A program made the position numbers and the translations under genes. A model generated the notes under the pieces. The model saw only the letters and a list, made by a program, of their open reading frames with translations, did not search any database and was not told the DNA's origin. 64,000 bases of DNA from NCBI GenBank assembly GCA_964036195.1, contig OZ038454.1:9610001-9674000 (forward strand). Direction: 5' to 3'. Source of the stretch: Sphaerolaimus hirsutus. Its lineage: Eukaryota; Nematoda; Chromadorea; Monhysterida; Sphaerolaimidae. Shown one piece after another: positions 1 through 11,817 of this stretch. Positions within the stretch are counted from its first letter, which is position 1. Each line of letters begins with the position of its first letter.

Positions 1-28
1 AACACCATGAAACTCCAAAGCCACCAAC

Positions 29-2401
29 CTGATTCAAGTTGCCGATGCACCTGAGCGGCTGTCTTTGCGCCAGCGGGCGTTTTGGCGTGGCGCTGCGCTT
101 GGCGCTGGCGCCATTCTCTGCGCGCGCCAGGAACGCGTCCAACGAGTCGCCCAGCCCGCTGTCCTTCGAGTGCCCATCCAGTGTGCATGTGCGTCGCTCG
201 TCCGGCAAGCACTCTGTGGGCAAACGGGAATTTAACGTAAGTCGTCGGTGTACTTCTTTATACACGTTTGAGTTAATTACGTCTCTTGTAAATATTTGGT
301 GATCGAAATGCACCAGTAAACGTTGCCAGGTGCAGTTTGCATTTCCAATTGCACACAAATTTTTTCATTATATTTACATTTCAATAGAACACTATTTAGA
401 TTACGCACTTTAGTCGGCGCGACACCCACGCCCAAAGACCTAGAGCAAACAAAATGCTTCAGAGAATTACAGACTCATTCAAATTCATAATGCAGCGACA
501 ATTATGCACGGAAATCGTTTGATCAGAAAAGCTGCATCACAATGGCACACACTTTTCGCTGCAAGAGACCCCATGGGGAGATAATCTGATCAGACTTCAA
601 GTCCCCCCAAAAAGAAAAGCGCCCTTATGCAATAACACCATGGAGATGGTGGTACGGTGGAAGTTATGGTAAATTGTCGCTTGTAAAGGTACTGATTTCA
701 GTGACGATTTTCATTTGAATTTCAAAAAAAAATAAAAAATTTCATTCCATTTCTTTTTGTAATTCCATCGCACAACTAAAAAAACATCAAAACGACATGA
801 CCCCTCTCAAACACACCACCTGCATGTTGGGTGCTGTCGTCCGCCTGGCTGTAGATGGTGCAGAGGGACAGGTTCGCGCCCAGTCCCAATTTGAGCGAGG
901 GCAACGGGGCGGACGAAGCAACCGGCGAGTGCAGACTGCAATTGGGACAGAATGGGTAGCAGAGAAATCGATTCAAAAAATGTAAATGCAGTGAATGTTT
1001 GCGAGGGCATGTATTTATGTATTTAGTCAATCTATTCAAAGTTCCATACCAGAGTGCACATCACAGCACAACGGGCCCTTTTCCCATACCGATAAATAGT
1101 AAAAAGATGGTTCTCAGAGGTCACGTGAAGCCAAACACTCAGTGCACGGAAACCCCTAAAACACAGCGTCCATCATTTTTATGACACAATCTCTTACCCA
1201 TAAAAAGTGCACTTCAGGGCAGTAGTACTTCCGATGGGTCAAACATTCTACAGTAAGACAGTGAACAAAACTATAGCAGAACTCATTGGTTTCCCGAACT
1301 TTACATTCAATAGGACTACGGTAGCGAGTCCCAATCATAAAAATGAAGGCGCATCGTCTGAGGTTACGCGAGGGCACCATGTGTCCCACTCAAGTTCGGA
1401 ATTACCTGGTGTTCAATCTCGGAGGACTTTGCGTTATAACACACGCCCAAAGAACCAAATGCCGTATGGCGATAAGATCAAAATGATTTTACTACTGCCA
1501 ATCAAATTTACATGTTTCTGGTCCGGGGGAAAATGTCATGATACTGTATCACTAGAAACTATCATTGATATCAGGCAACAGTATAGTAGCGAGCAAATAT
1601 GTGCATTTCCCACCACGGAAGTGCACGCGTCGCGGCTATCAATAACTCCCACGTTCAAATTCACACACCCGCACATGGGCGGCAATATCAAAGGGCACAA
1701 AATATAAGCCGGAAACCATTAGTCTAGGCATGAACGAATGCAAAAAACGGGACCCACCAATGTGAGAAGTCGACAGCGGGGGAGGAGGCAGCCGCGCCCG
1801 ACGTGGAAGCGTTCTGCGCGAAGTGGTGCAGCCAGTCCACCGCGTTGGGAGACTCTGTGAATGAAAACAATTGATTGGATTTTGGTTGGCAACAATGGCT
1901 AAATGCAAAAGCGACAGAAAATTACAAAAATTCAATAAAGGCACTATAAAAACACAAAAATACCCCCCGGGCAAAAAAGCATAGATGAAACACAAAAACG
2001 AACCATTATCTTCGTGCTCGTCGTGGTCCAGCTGCAAGCGCAGCCGCGGCGTGCCGCCCGGGAGCAGCGGCGTGGTGGAGCTGTGGCTGCACGAGGCCCC
2101 AACACTCGAGTCCAACCTACACGCACACCACGGATTGGACTGAATGTATATGAATGTGGAGTTGACGAAACAAAAGTTGTCAAACGTGGATAGAAGGAGT
2201 TGACCAAAACAAGCAAATGCTGTCAACCCATCGGTCGCTTGTCAACTCAAAGCCATCTGAAAGGATGTGCTCATAAACACAACAGAACCAAACTGACGTG
2301 TGTAGTTGGTCGAGCAGCTGGGCGAGTTGGGCGGCGGGCGTGAAGGTCGACTGCAGACCGGCCGAACTGCCGGCCTCGCTGCTGCAGCACACGTTGGACA
2401 T
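29..2401 (-). CDS. cdc25: Cdc25-type phosphatase, copy A (5' half only)
   Basis: Five coding exons are visible in transcription order: 2298-2401, 2004-2116, 1758-1854, 802-935 and 29-213. They total 633 bp (211 codons), every splice phase fits, and the gene leaves the window before its catalytic exons. Cdc25 proteins are dual-specificity phosphatases that remove inhibitory phosphates from CDKs and trigger mitosis. The visible part is the regulatory N-terminus. It begins MSNVCC and carries a DSGLGDS stretch resembling the DSG phosphodegron of vertebrate Cdc25A. Identity rests on collinearity with copy B, whose catalytic domain is unmistakable. The start ATG at 2401 has G at -3 and is shared by both copies. 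Exons 1, 2 and 4 differ from copy B by many amino-acid changes, while exon 29-213 is nearly identical. An intron of 588 bp (214-801) is present here but reduced to 21 nt in copy B. Confidence 0.85.
214..801 (-). other. Intron present in copy A, collapsed to 21 nt in copy B
   Basis: The copy A transcript is spliced G|GTCATG ... CCCACAG|AG, a phase-1 intron of 588 bp with no recognisable gene inside. At the same point copy B has only 21 nt, GTCGGACGG...CCACAG, which reads in frame as seven extra residues. The conserved left end GTC and right end CCACAG show the two are homologous. Confidence 0.6.
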
Positions 2402-4213
2402 CGCTGCAGCGGGACGCAGGAACAATGTAGCTGGACTGGAGTGAATCGATGTGTGAGCTGCGCAGTGGGTCGTTGATTACGCATGTGAAAGCGGATCGAA
2501 CAAAATTGCGAATTGATGAGCGCGTGAGCGAGCAAATTCTGTCACGCAACAAGATCAAACGCAATTCGCTTTTTGAGTACTCATCTACCTAAATCAAACA
2601 ATCAGAAATTGAACCATGTGGGCACGCAAGTGTCAAAGTTGACATCAAAACGCCGCGCGGCACAATGATTTTATGTATAGAAAGGGAGATTCATGGAGGT
2701 ACCCTCTGGTGCTCAAATCAATGCAGCAGATGTGCCCATGCGGCGGTAAACTTCAAACAAAAAACTCATATTGTTTCCATGGCCACTTTCAAGTGCAAAG
2801 TGTGAAGAGGCCAATGCTTGAGCAAGATCATGATTGGTGAAGGGATAGTGCCTTTTTATGTCACTTTTCCATCACCAATCATGAGTTAGAATCGCTTGAA
2901 AATGCGAACTGAACTATCACATAAAGATGCCATTTGCCTAAGTATGACTTTGTGAACTGCGGCAGCTGCGCAGCGCACCTGTCGAAAGTGAAATGCACCA
3001 AAATTGAGGATAATTGAAAATCACCGAATAAACGGTCATAATTACGGCGCTGCACAGGTGCACAGGATACATGAAAATTGTTTTCACTGATTATCGTTTG
3101 CGATGCAGTGCAAGGTGATAATTTCAGCCGGAAACTGGCGCTGCAGCGATCACGCAGTGTGACCAAACATTTACATGTGATTGGGTGCTTTCTGAGTACA
3201 TTTTTGAGGAGAGACATGCAAATAAGAGATTGAATGCAGAATTATTTAATAGTGCAGTGCGAAAGTGCCAAATTGGGTGATTTTCGTGATCAGCACAAAA
3301 CTGCAAAATGACACTGTCTAACTGCCAACGCGCACCACTTTTGTATGACTCGAGTCAAAGAAAGTCCCAAAGAGGGTGGGGCCCCCTGTGATTATTAGTG
3401 ATTAATGAAATCCGAATTACTGAAATCTCATGATTGAGTGGGAAACGCGTGCCACTGCCACCAATTAAAAGCAAGAACGAGTGATTATAACAAATGCGAA
3501 CGTGGAAAATTGCGGCGAAGTGAGGAAAATTCTCAATGCGATTGGCGCTGGCGGCTCCAGAAAAAGGAAGCTGCACGCAACAAATCAAAAGAATCGGCGC
3601 CGCTGCTGCCAGCACAAAAGGCTATAGAAAAATCACGCTGTTATCAAAAGATGACACCGAAAAGCGGCACAGAAAAACGTAAATTGCAAAGGAATACAAA
3701 AAATGTCCAATCGCAAAACAGCAAACCGTTCGCAGATCGCAGAACGTACGCGCAGCGAGGCCGCAAAATGCAAGCGAAGGTAAAATGACCCAGCGAGTGT
3801 TCCTCTTTGAAAAATACCATAATTTCTTGAATTTTGGGCCTAATGGTAAATTTGAAACTGTACATATTTTAAAAACCGGAAATAACTACGTTTTTACCGA
3901 AAATCAGTTTTATAAAAAAGTTATAGTAAAGATAAGCTAGTTATATTCAAACGTTTACTGTAGGTAGATAAATCAATATAACTGGCATTCCATAGGTATA
4001 CAGTAAACAGCTGAATAGACTATCGTTTTCCCTTTTAATTACAGAAATTGTGGAAATTTTTGTTCGGTGAACATTCTTTCACAAAAAGGCACATCTGAAG
4101 CGGGCACAGGTTATAAATTCATCAAAACTTGAGTAAAATGTAAATCCATTTACAATCATAAAAGCAGCATGTAAAGTGCAAGGGGATGGATTATCCCGAT
4201 ATAACCATTATGA
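2402..4213 (-). promoter_or_regulatory. Duplicated 5' flank of cdc25 copy A
   Basis: About 1.8 kb upstream of the start codon aligns almost end to end with 21,111-22,918 of copy B, with scattered substitutions and small indels. It must hold the promoter and any 5' untranslated exons. No TATA box or transcription start could be fixed. Open frames here are interrupted or frameshifted between copies, so I treat the block as non-coding. Homology stops near 4213, which marks the edge of the duplicated unit on this side. Confidence 0.55.
2827..2884. promoter_or_regulatory. CCAAT-containing hairpin upstream of cdc25 copy A
   Basis: An inverted repeat (TCATGATTGGTGA against TCACCAATCATGA) encloses about 30 bases some 430-480 bp upstream of the start codon. 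Each arm contains a CCAAT/ATTGG box. The same hairpin is present at the matching place in copy B with one arm mismatch. Paired CCAAT boxes are common in cell-cycle promoters, but function here is inferred only. Confidence 0.35.
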
Positions 4214-4560
4214 AAAACGAGTCTGCATCGTTTCGCATCCCAAACATTTCGCATCCAGCATGAAGGCATGCATCAAACCACATTTCGGCATTTACTTAGG
4301 AACAGATGCAGCTCTGTGGTTGTGGGAAACTGGTTTAATGGCATGCAGTAAATTTCAAACAGAAAATTTGTCAAGTCATTATATGCAATGCTTGAGTATG
4401 TACAACATCAGTTGGAAAAATGAACTGGAATTTTGGTTCAATTCATGATGAAAATGTTTTGAATGGTTTTTCATCAAGGAATGCGCCTATGATTTATGCT
4501 AGGGCACACCATATCCCCAACATTACTTGAGCTTTAGTAGTATTGGTGTTAAGTCAGGCA
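4214..4560. other. Spacer unique to unit A
   Basis: This stretch lies between the end of the duplicated flank and the retrotransposon region. It has no counterpart beside copy B. A 90-codon open frame occurs at 4176-4448 with no recognisable motif; I do not regard it as a gene. A short TACCGTAT-family fragment (C-rich/G-rich words such as TTAATTCGAGG) sits at its right end. Confidence 0.4.
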
Positions 4561-4724
4561 GCCGTTACCATTCCGGGGGTATTTCAAGGGGGGTTAATTC
4601 GAGGTGTTGTACTCGCACGCCGTACAATTTCACGCGCCACGGTATTTACGCGCGACAGCGATCACGCGACACGGCGCCGATTAGGCGGCGCCGCAACGCG
4701 TGAGCGCTGCAGCGCATGCGTCGG

Positions 4725-4765
4725 GTATTTAAGGCCGTATTTCCATGCATCTGGCGTTCAGTTGC
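4725..4765 (+). promoter_or_regulatory. Putative retrotransposon promoter (TATTTAA + TCAGT)
   Basis: TATTTAA at 4725-4731 is followed about 26-32 bases later by TCAGT at 4757-4761, the arthropod initiator consensus. The spacing is right for a TATA-Inr core promoter reading toward the gag-pol frame. There is no experimental support. Confidence 0.4.
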
Positions 4766-5283
4766 GCTGAGCCAGAAATCCACTTTCCCTCGTTATTTAC
4801 TTATTCGTTTCATGCCCGCCCGGAGTTGACATGAACCGTGTTTGAAGTTAACCCGTGGGATCACGTGTCGCATGGCGACGGTTTGAAGGGTGGAAATCAT
4901 TCGCACATCGCATCACAAACGTTCTATAAATAACTTTCTCTGCCGTGGCAACTCTGACATCGCCTCTGGTCAGAGTCCACGCACTTCGGTCATTTTTCAG
5001 CGGGAGCACCTGGCGCGGTGCCAGCCCGATTGTTTCGTCGGCTTTGAGGTTCGGTTGTGCAATCACCTGTCCCATGCCGACTACATGGTGACCACACTTT
5101 ACATATAAAACACAGAGCAGAGTGGCAGCATTGCCACCGTGGGCGAGAAGCATTAACGCCGAAATTAAATCAAGGCAGCAGTGCCACCACGGCCAGCCAA
5201 ACAAAGGCGACAAGCAATAACGCCAGCAGGCTAGCAGTCACAAAGGTGACATCAAGCAGCACCGCACAAGTGCACCAGCAGAA

Positions 5284-8200
5284 ATGCCCAGCGACGACGA
5301 GACGCCGCCAGGGGCGTCAGCAAGCAACGCCCCACCCAAAATCACCTACACGGAGCGAGAGCTCACAGAGAAAATCAGCGAATGGAGCACAACCGCGAAC
5401 AGATGGGCGCTGTTAAATGCGGGAAATGCCCTCAACCAATACCGGGATGACACCATCACGGAAAATAAAAAGAAATGGCCAAAATTTAACTCGCCATGGA
5501 AGGATGGAACCGACACCCTGGCCAAAAAAGTGTTAAAAATGGCTGAGAAATACTTCAGTGGAACGAAGGACAGCCACATCACAATGGAAAACCCGGAAGA
5601 GGATTTCAATGATGACGCGGACATCGGAAGCACGCCGCTAATACGACCGGGCATCCCGCCGCAAGCAGCCTACGTGCCAACTCCACGGCGAGAACTCAGG
5701 TCACAACAGCAGTCAGCAGACATGACGGCAATCCTGGGAGCAATGCAGCAGGTGCAGCAACAACTCCGGGACATCCGGCGGGACCAGGACCACAAACAAC
5801 AACAGATGCAGGCACAAACAACACAGCTGCAGCAGCAAATCGACCAGCTGGCAGACCAAAAACAGCAGCAGAGCACCCCAACGGTCGCCGTGACCACAGA
5901 CGGCAAGAAAAAATTCAGCAGTGACCCATGGCAGTGGGCCACAGACGACAGGCTCGAGACACTAGACGACGGCACAATTCTAGAAAAAATGATCCAGTAC
6001 ATGGAGACATACGCACTGTCACCCGACGATGGCCTGCCCAAATTGAGCGCAATCCCAATTCCGCGGGACCGAATGAGCGTGGGGCACGTCGCGTCGGCAG
6101 CCAGCAAGCAAATCAAATTTGATGGGGATCCAAACAGTAGCACAGGACCATTCAAATTTTGGCTGCACATGGTCATGCAACAATCCCTAGGCGTCCCCGA
6201 AAGCATGCAACAACTCTTTTGGAACAATGTGTTCATGCAGTGCCTGACTGGAGTGGCGCAACAACGGTACATGAGCATCCGAATCGCCCGCCGACACGAC
6301 ATCCTGTACGTGGTAGACAAATTGATTGGCATTTACAGGCTCGATCACCACGCATACTCAGTGGCGGATTGGTACAACCTGAAAGCCACCACAGGGGAGA
6401 CAATAATCGAATTGTACACTCGACTGTGCACCGCGTTTTACCATATCAGCGAAACGATGCCTGACCACGAACGGGAACGGATGATTGGAAACAAGCTGTT
6501 CATCGAGGTCCCCAAACTACTCCCGGCATCATGCTGGTACATGTGGAAGGAAAGATGGCAAGAGCACTGCTGCACGCTGGACATGGCAGTCACTAAAATG
6601 GACGCCGCCCGCTTGGACATCGAGAACACGCGTGCACAGCGCAAGGAGGAGCAAAGCCAGCGATCGCGCCAAAGGTTTGCGGGAAACAGGAATTGGCAGC
6701 AAGAGCGACGCAGCACCGACCAAAATTGGCGATCGGAGCTCAAGGCACAAAGCGCAGAGGCGGCACCGGAAGCAGCGGCAAGAGCTACACTTGACCCCCG
6801 GGACCACAAGGGACCATGGTGCACGTTCTATTTACACCGCGGGCCAATGGCACACGGCCCACAAGAATGCTTTGTCGACCCAGCGTCACCAGTTTTCAAA
6901 CCGGAACTGGCAAAAAGAGTCAAAGACAACATGCTCCGACAGGGAAAAACAGATGAAGACGCAAGGCGAAGAATGGAACAGAAGTGCAAAGAAATGGGCA
7001 TCACAACACAAACCGCAGAACCACCAAGACTGGCCAGCCGATACACGGTGCAAGAAGACGACGGAGATTGGGACACTGAAAGCAACCAAGAAGAGTGGGC
7101 AGACATCGACGACTGGGTGCCGTCGGTCGCCAGCACAAAAGAAGCTACATGCAACTATGCAGCAGGGGCGCCAGACCCAATGGCAACCATCGTATTTCAT
7201 GGAGTCCCGATCACAGGCCACATTGACACAGGCTGCAACATCGGAATATTCATTGAAGACACAGCACTGGAGCAAGTATGGTCCGAAGCAGGAATAGATC
7301 CACAACAAGAACGCGAAAAATTCAACCCATACATGGGGAGTCATATCCGCACGTCCGGAAACATCATCAAGAGTGAATGGCTGCGGGTGTACCAGATGAC
7401 GGTGAAACACCAAACGCCCGACGGGAAGTGGCACTCGGACACCCTACCGGCTGTAGTGAAATTGATGGAATTTTTGCCGCCTGCAGACCCGCTTCTGATC
7501 GGTAGGGCGGCCATTTGGGGGAGGTTGCAAATAGTGCAAACCGCACACAATGAACTGGAACGGCTGTCCAAAGAATATGAGCAAATACCAGGGAGTTTCC
7601 GCACAGAAACCGAGGAAAAAACGCTCAGGACAGCAGACGTCCGCACAACCCAAGATGAGGTCATACCGGCAGGCAAGCAGCACCAGATCAAAGTCATGAC
7701 GGACAAAAACATGCCACTCCCGGAGCACTCAGAAACCGGAGGAAAAGTGGCATACGCATTAGACCCGTACGTCAGAAATGACAGCGGGCAACTGACAGAG
7801 TCGATACCGGGAGTAATATGCAACACGGCGCTGCACCCGGGGCGGAACTGGATAGAGGAACCCAGCTTCCCACTGCGAATGACAAACACCACAGGAATTG
7901 ACCAGTTCATCCCAGCGCACACAAAGGTAGCCGAGATTTTCGCCACATCCCACGTGCTCATGGCAGAAGAACAGGCGGCCGCGCAGGGAACATTGCAACT
8001 GCCAGAACCACCACCAGTCACGCAAGAAGACACCAACTGGGCAAAGCTCACGCCCGAGCAACAAAGCCACATAGACCAAGTATGGCCACGCCTACCAACG
8101 GGAACGCAAGATGCACTCCCGGAAAACTTGAAAGAGAGATTCAAGAATCTGTTGGCACGACAAATTGGGCTGTTCAGCCTCACGGAATATGACATCGGAG

Positions 8201-11200
8201 AAACACAGGTCACAGAACATAAAATCGAATTGATCCCGGGCACACAACCGATCAAATGCGCAGCCCGTTTTGAAACACCACCCAAACGCGCATTCGTATG
8301 GCGAACGATTGAAGAAATGCTCAAGAAGAAACTAATCGTGCCATCGACATCACCATGGGCGTTCCCATTAGTCATAGTGCCGAAAGGCAAAACAGACTAC
8401 CGCCTGTGTCTGGACTTTAGGAAACTGAATGATGTCACTGTGAGAGACGCATACCCATTGCCAAGAATATCAGACATGTTCCAGCAAATGAGCGGCCGGT
8501 CATTTTTCTCCACAATGGACGCTAGCTTCGGCTACTACAATGTGACCATCTCGGACCCGGCCACGAGAGACATGGTGTCATTCGTATGCAGCAGAGGGCA
8601 ATACAGCTACACACGCATGCCGCTGGGTCTAAAAAACGCGGGAGCGAGTTTCCAGCGGCTCATGGATTGCGTGCTAACAGGACTAAACCAAGAACCGGAA
8701 CGACCAGCGTTCTTTGCGTACATAGATGACGTGCTGGTGGCAAGCAACAGTCCGGAGGAGCACATGCGGCACCTAGTGCAACTATTCAGCAGGCTCCAAT
8801 GGGCAGGAATTAGGCTAAAACCAGAAAAATGTCACTTTTTTTGTGCAAAAGTAAAATTCCTGGGATTTGAACTCAGCAAGGGCGGCATCGAGCCCAAGAG
8901 AAGTAACATCGCCGCAATATTGGAAATGGACACGCCAACAACGAAACAGGCAATCAAAACATTCCTGGGAAAAGCAGGCTACTTCAGCCAGCACATCCCG
9001 GGGTTTCACCGACTGGCAGCACCACTGAATGAGATGGCCAAGGGGAAATACAGAGTGAACGGAAACGACCCGATCCCGCCATATGACAGCTGGACAACAG
9101 ACGCCAAAGAGGCATACGAAGCACTGAAAAGCAAACTAAGCAAGGCACCAGTGCTGGCACACCCGGACCGGACACAGACGTACTACCTATACACGGATGC
9201 ATGCGACATCGGTTTAGGGGCGGTACTCATGCAGCAAAGTGACACCGATCCGAACCGGTTACGCCCAGTGGCATTTGTGTCAAAAAAGCTGCCAACGACC
9301 CACAAAAATTGGTCGGTAATAGAAAAAGAAGCGCTAGCGTGCACATGGGCACTGGACAGACTGGGCGATTACATTGATGGGCAAAAAGTAGTCCTGCGCA
9401 CTGACCACAAAGCGCTAGTGAACGCACTGATAAAACCAGCCCATGGCAAAATCGAAAGATGGACACACAGATGGGCAATGCGACTGTCCCTCAAGGACCT
9501 GACAATCGAATATTGTCCAGGGGAACAAAACGTGATAGCCGACGCGCTAAGCCGAAACCCCATTGATGACGTGGACTCAGCAGCATTCGAAAGGGCCAGT
9601 GAGAGCATCCGAGTTCCGCTACAGGAGTTATGCCCACACATGGCCAGATCGGCCCAAGCCCCAATCGACTGGAAAGTGGAACAAGCCAAAGACCCTGAAT
9701 GCCAAGCGATCACCAATAGAATAAGAAAAGGGACAATAAGCCAAGCACAGTACACAATAACCGATGGCGTGGTGCTATATCAGGGCCCACACGGAGCACA
9801 ACCACTAGCCCCTACACATTTACGCAAATGGATACTAGAAAGAGCACACTCCGGCAGACTGGGCACACACGGCGGAGTAGAGAGAACAGTGCAACATGCA
9901 GGCCGAGTGGCAGCATGGCCACGAATGCGGCAAGACGCCACGGATTGGGTCAAAGAGTGCCACGTGTGCAAAATAACAAAAGACGGCCAAAAAACATGCT
10001 TCAGCCCACTATTCCCAGTGGACCCAGGAACCAGACCCTGGCAAAAAATGGCTGCCGACACAACGCCAATGCCCGAATATAAAGGGCACAAACACTTGCT
10101 AGTAATGGTGGATTACTTGACAAGAGCCGTCGCACTGGCACCATTGCGACAACTAACAGGGAATGCAGTGGCAAAAGCGATAGAAAAATCCGTAATACAC
10201 CTATTCGGACCCCCACAAGAGATGGTCAGTGACAACGGAACAGAATTTGTCAACAAAGACGTCACTGAACTGGCGAAAAAATGGGGCATCAAGTTGCGCA
10301 CGACAACCCCATATCACTCACAGTCAAACGGGCTGGCAGAGCGAGCAATCCGAAGTGTAGAACAATTAACCCGACAATGGACAGAGAATAACGCCAATTC
10401 GAGAGATTGGCCCGCGGCGCTACCAGAGATAGGACTTCGAATGAACACAGCGTACAATCGCGACATAGCACACGCACCGTTCGAACTACTATTTGGCTAT
10501 ATGCCATCGATTTTGACAGGGGCAGATAGTCCCGAAAACAACAACAATAGTGATGAGGCTATTCATAGCCCGCCAAGTCGCAACACGCGACTACAAACAA
10601 CGCTCAAAACACTAGTAGCTCGAATTCCAATGGCAGCTCAGCGACCGGGACACCTTCAAGGACTATGGCAACAAGCGCAAAGGCAGCTACGCAACGCCCA
10701 AGATCGCTACAAACGCGCACACGACGGAAACAAAAACACAAAAATCGCAATCGGCGACACCGTATACACGGAAATAAAGTGGGGAATGGCCGTCCAGCAG
10801 AAAACGCAACCGATACGGTCAGGCCCACACACAGTAGTAGGACTGGACAAATCAATTGCGTTGGTGGATACAGGGGATCGTATCCAAAGAATACCTATAG
10901 AAACACTCGTACGAGCCAACGAAATAAAAAATAAAATAAAAAACCCGCCCGAAGTCAACCAAACTACAACGCTAGCAGAAATGGTCGGCCAGCAAAACGC
11001 CAACACAACGCGCGGACGAGTGGCAGCCACACGCGTGGGCGGCTCCAAGTATGGCGACACCAGCCCGCCCCCGAATGAGCCAGAACGCAAACGAGTGCCG
11101 ATAACTTGGGTGAGTGCCAAGCCAGTTGTTTGGGTACGGCATACGCAAATGGAGCGCTACGAAACAGTCACAAACACCCCACAGGCGCGGCCCCACGGCA

Positions 11201-11817
11201 CGGACACCGCGCACTCAGAAGTCAACGCTGCCGGCAGCTCCGAGTATCACCGCCGCTCGAGAATCGACGCCCCGCGACGAGAACGCCAGCAGCAGCACGT
11301 TACACCTCCGGCCAAGCACACACACCCACGACACGTCAGCGGACCCCCGAGAGTTTCAAAAGGTGGGCAGGGGGTCTGGGCACGCGTATGGCGAACGGTT
11401 TTGACAAGCGGTCACACTTGGCGACAGTTTTTGGCACGTGGCCAATTCTGGTATAAATTCACGGGCCATTGCGCAGACCCGCCACGCCATGGCGTACTGC
11501 AAGCGCGCGGGCACTCGGCCGACCGCATGGCGGCGGCGGCGACGTCAGAACCACATAGAGGTGAAAACATTGTGAATTTAGACAAAATATCGAACAGTAT
11601 CCCGGAAACGCAAATGCCCCGCACAGGAAACGGGCACCGCGGACTTCTGCCAACACCGCCGGCCAGCGGCAAAACGAGCGTAGAGCTGTGCGCCGAGGCA
11701 TCGTGCGGCGCCCCGACGGCATCCAAGAAAGTACTTCAACACCTTCAAAAACATATTATTTTCCAAAAAGTCTTCTCACTCAAATTCAAACACCTATTTG
11801 TCATGACTGAAGTCTGA
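5284..11817 (+). CDS. Gag-Pol polyprotein of a Ty3/gypsy retrotransposon
   Basis: One uninterrupted frame of 2,177 codons. Residues 1-620 are Gag-like: a glutamine-rich coiled region at about 145-195, a capsid-like FDGDPNSSTGPFKFW block at about 279-293, and an atypical C-x4-H-x5-H-x4-C cluster near 520. The retropepsin motif HIDTGCN has its Asp at 648. Reverse transcriptase spans about 1000-1200 with YIDD at 1146-1149. RNase H follows (YTDAC, Asp1305), then an HHCC integrase zinc domain and a D,D35E core at Asp1592, Asp1650 and Glu1686. About 400 residues after the catalytic core include a basic tail; the last 150 or so look like low-complexity read-through. The intact frame suggests recent insertion. 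Gag and Pol in one frame, without frameshift, is seen in some gypsy lineages. No envelope gene is seen. Confidence 0.92.
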   Translation: MPSDDETPPGASASNAPPKITYTERELTEKISEWSTTANRWALLNAGNALNQYRDDTITENKKKWPKFNSPWKDGTDTLAKKVLKMAEKYFSGTKDSHITMENPEEDFNDDADIGSTPLIRPGIPPQAAYVPTPRRELRSQQQSADMTAILGAMQQVQQQLRDIRRDQDHKQQQMQAQTTQLQQQIDQLADQKQQQSTPTVAVTTDGKKKFSSDPWQWATDDRLETLDDGTILEKMIQYMETYALSPDDGLPKLSAIPIPRDRMSVGHVASAASKQIKFDGDPNSSTGPFKFWLHMVMQQSLGVPESMQQLFWNNVFMQCLTGVAQQRYMSIRIARRHDILYVVDKLIGIYRLDHHAYSVADWYNLKATTGETIIELYTRLCTAFYHISETMPDHERERMIGNKLFIEVPKLLPASCWYMWKERWQEHCCTLDMAVTKMDAARLDIENTRAQRKEEQSQRSRQRFAGNRNWQQERRSTDQNWRSELKAQSAEAAPEAAARATLDPRDHKGPWCTFYLHRGPMAHGPQECFVDPASPVFKPELAKRVKDNMLRQGKTDEDARRRMEQKCKEMGITTQTAEPPRLASRYTVQEDDGDWDTESNQEEWADIDDWVPSVASTKEATCNYAAGAPDPMATIVFHGVPITGHIDTGCNIGIFIEDTALEQVWSEAGIDPQQEREKFNPYMGSHIRTSGNIIKSEWLRVYQMTVKHQTPDGKWHSDTLPAVVKLMEFLPPADPLLIGRAAIWGRLQIVQTAHNELERLSKEYEQIPGSFRTETEEKTLRTADVRTTQDEVIPAGKQHQIKVMTDKNMPLPEHSETGGKVAYALDPYVRNDSGQLTESIPGVICNTALHPGRNWIEEPSFPLRMTNTTGIDQFIPAHTKVAEIFATSHVLMAEEQAAAQGTLQLPEPPPVTQEDTNWAKLTPEQQSHIDQVWPRLPTGTQDALPENLKERFKNLLARQIGLFSLTEYDIGETQVTEHKIELIPGTQPIKCAARFETPPKRAFVWRTIEEMLKKKLIVPSTSPWAFPLVIVPKGKTDYRLCLDFRKLNDVTVRDAYPLPRISDMFQQMSGRSFFSTMDASFGYYNVTISDPATRDMVSFVCSRGQYSYTRMPLGLKNAGASFQRLMDCVLTGLNQEPERPAFFAYIDDVLVASNSPEEHMRHLVQLFSRLQWAGIRLKPEKCHFFCAKVKFLGFELSKGGIEPKRSNIAAILEMDTPTTKQAIKTFLGKAGYFSQHIPGFHRLAAPLNEMAKGKYRVNGNDPIPPYDSWTTDAKEAYEALKSKLSKAPVLAHPDRTQTYYLYTDACDIGLGAVLMQQSDTDPNRLRPVAFVSKKLPTTHKNWSVIEKEALACTWALDRLGDYIDGQKVVLRTDHKALVNALIKPAHGKIERWTHRWAMRLSLKDLTIEYCPGEQNVIADALSRNPIDDVDSAAFERASESIRVPLQELCPHMARSAQAPIDWKVEQAKDPECQAITNRIRKGTISQAQYTITDGVVLYQGPHGAQPLAPTHLRKWILERAHSGRLGTHGGVERTVQHAGRVAAWPRMRQDATDWVKECHVCKITKDGQKTCFSPLFPVDPGTRPWQKMAADTTPMPEYKGHKHLLVMVDYLTRAVALAPLRQLTGNAVAKAIEKSVIHLFGPPQEMVSDNGTEFVNKDVTELAKKWGIKLRTTTPYHSQSNGLAERAIRSVEQLTRQWTENNANSRDWPAALPEIGLRMNTAYNRDIAHAPFELLFGYMPSILTGADSPENNNNSDEAIHSPPSRNTRLQTTLKTLVARIPMAAQRPGHLQGLWQQAQRQLRNAQDRYKRAHDGNKNTKIAIGDTVYTEIKWGMAVQQKTQPIRSGPHTVVGLDKSIALVDTGDRIQRIPIETLVRANEIKNKIKNPPEVNQTTTLAEMVGQQNANTTRGRVAATRVGGSKYGDTSPPPNEPERKRVPITWVSAKPVVWVRHTQMERYETVTNTPQARPHGTDTAHSEVNAAGSSEYHRRSRIDAPRRERQQQHVTPPAKHTHPRHVSGPPRVSKGGQGVWARVWRTVLTSGHTWRQFLARGQFWYKFTGHCADPPRHGVLQARGHSADRMAAAATSEPHRGENIVNLDKISNSIPETQMPRTGNGHRGLLPTPPASGKTSVELCAEASCGAPTASKKVLQHLQKHIIFQKVFSLKFKHLFVMTEV

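Noticed and set aside
5346-11766. Long minus-strand and off-frame open frames across the retrotransposon (for example 349 codons at 7341-8390)
   Set aside because: They are shadows of the gag-pol frame caused by its base composition; none has a motif.
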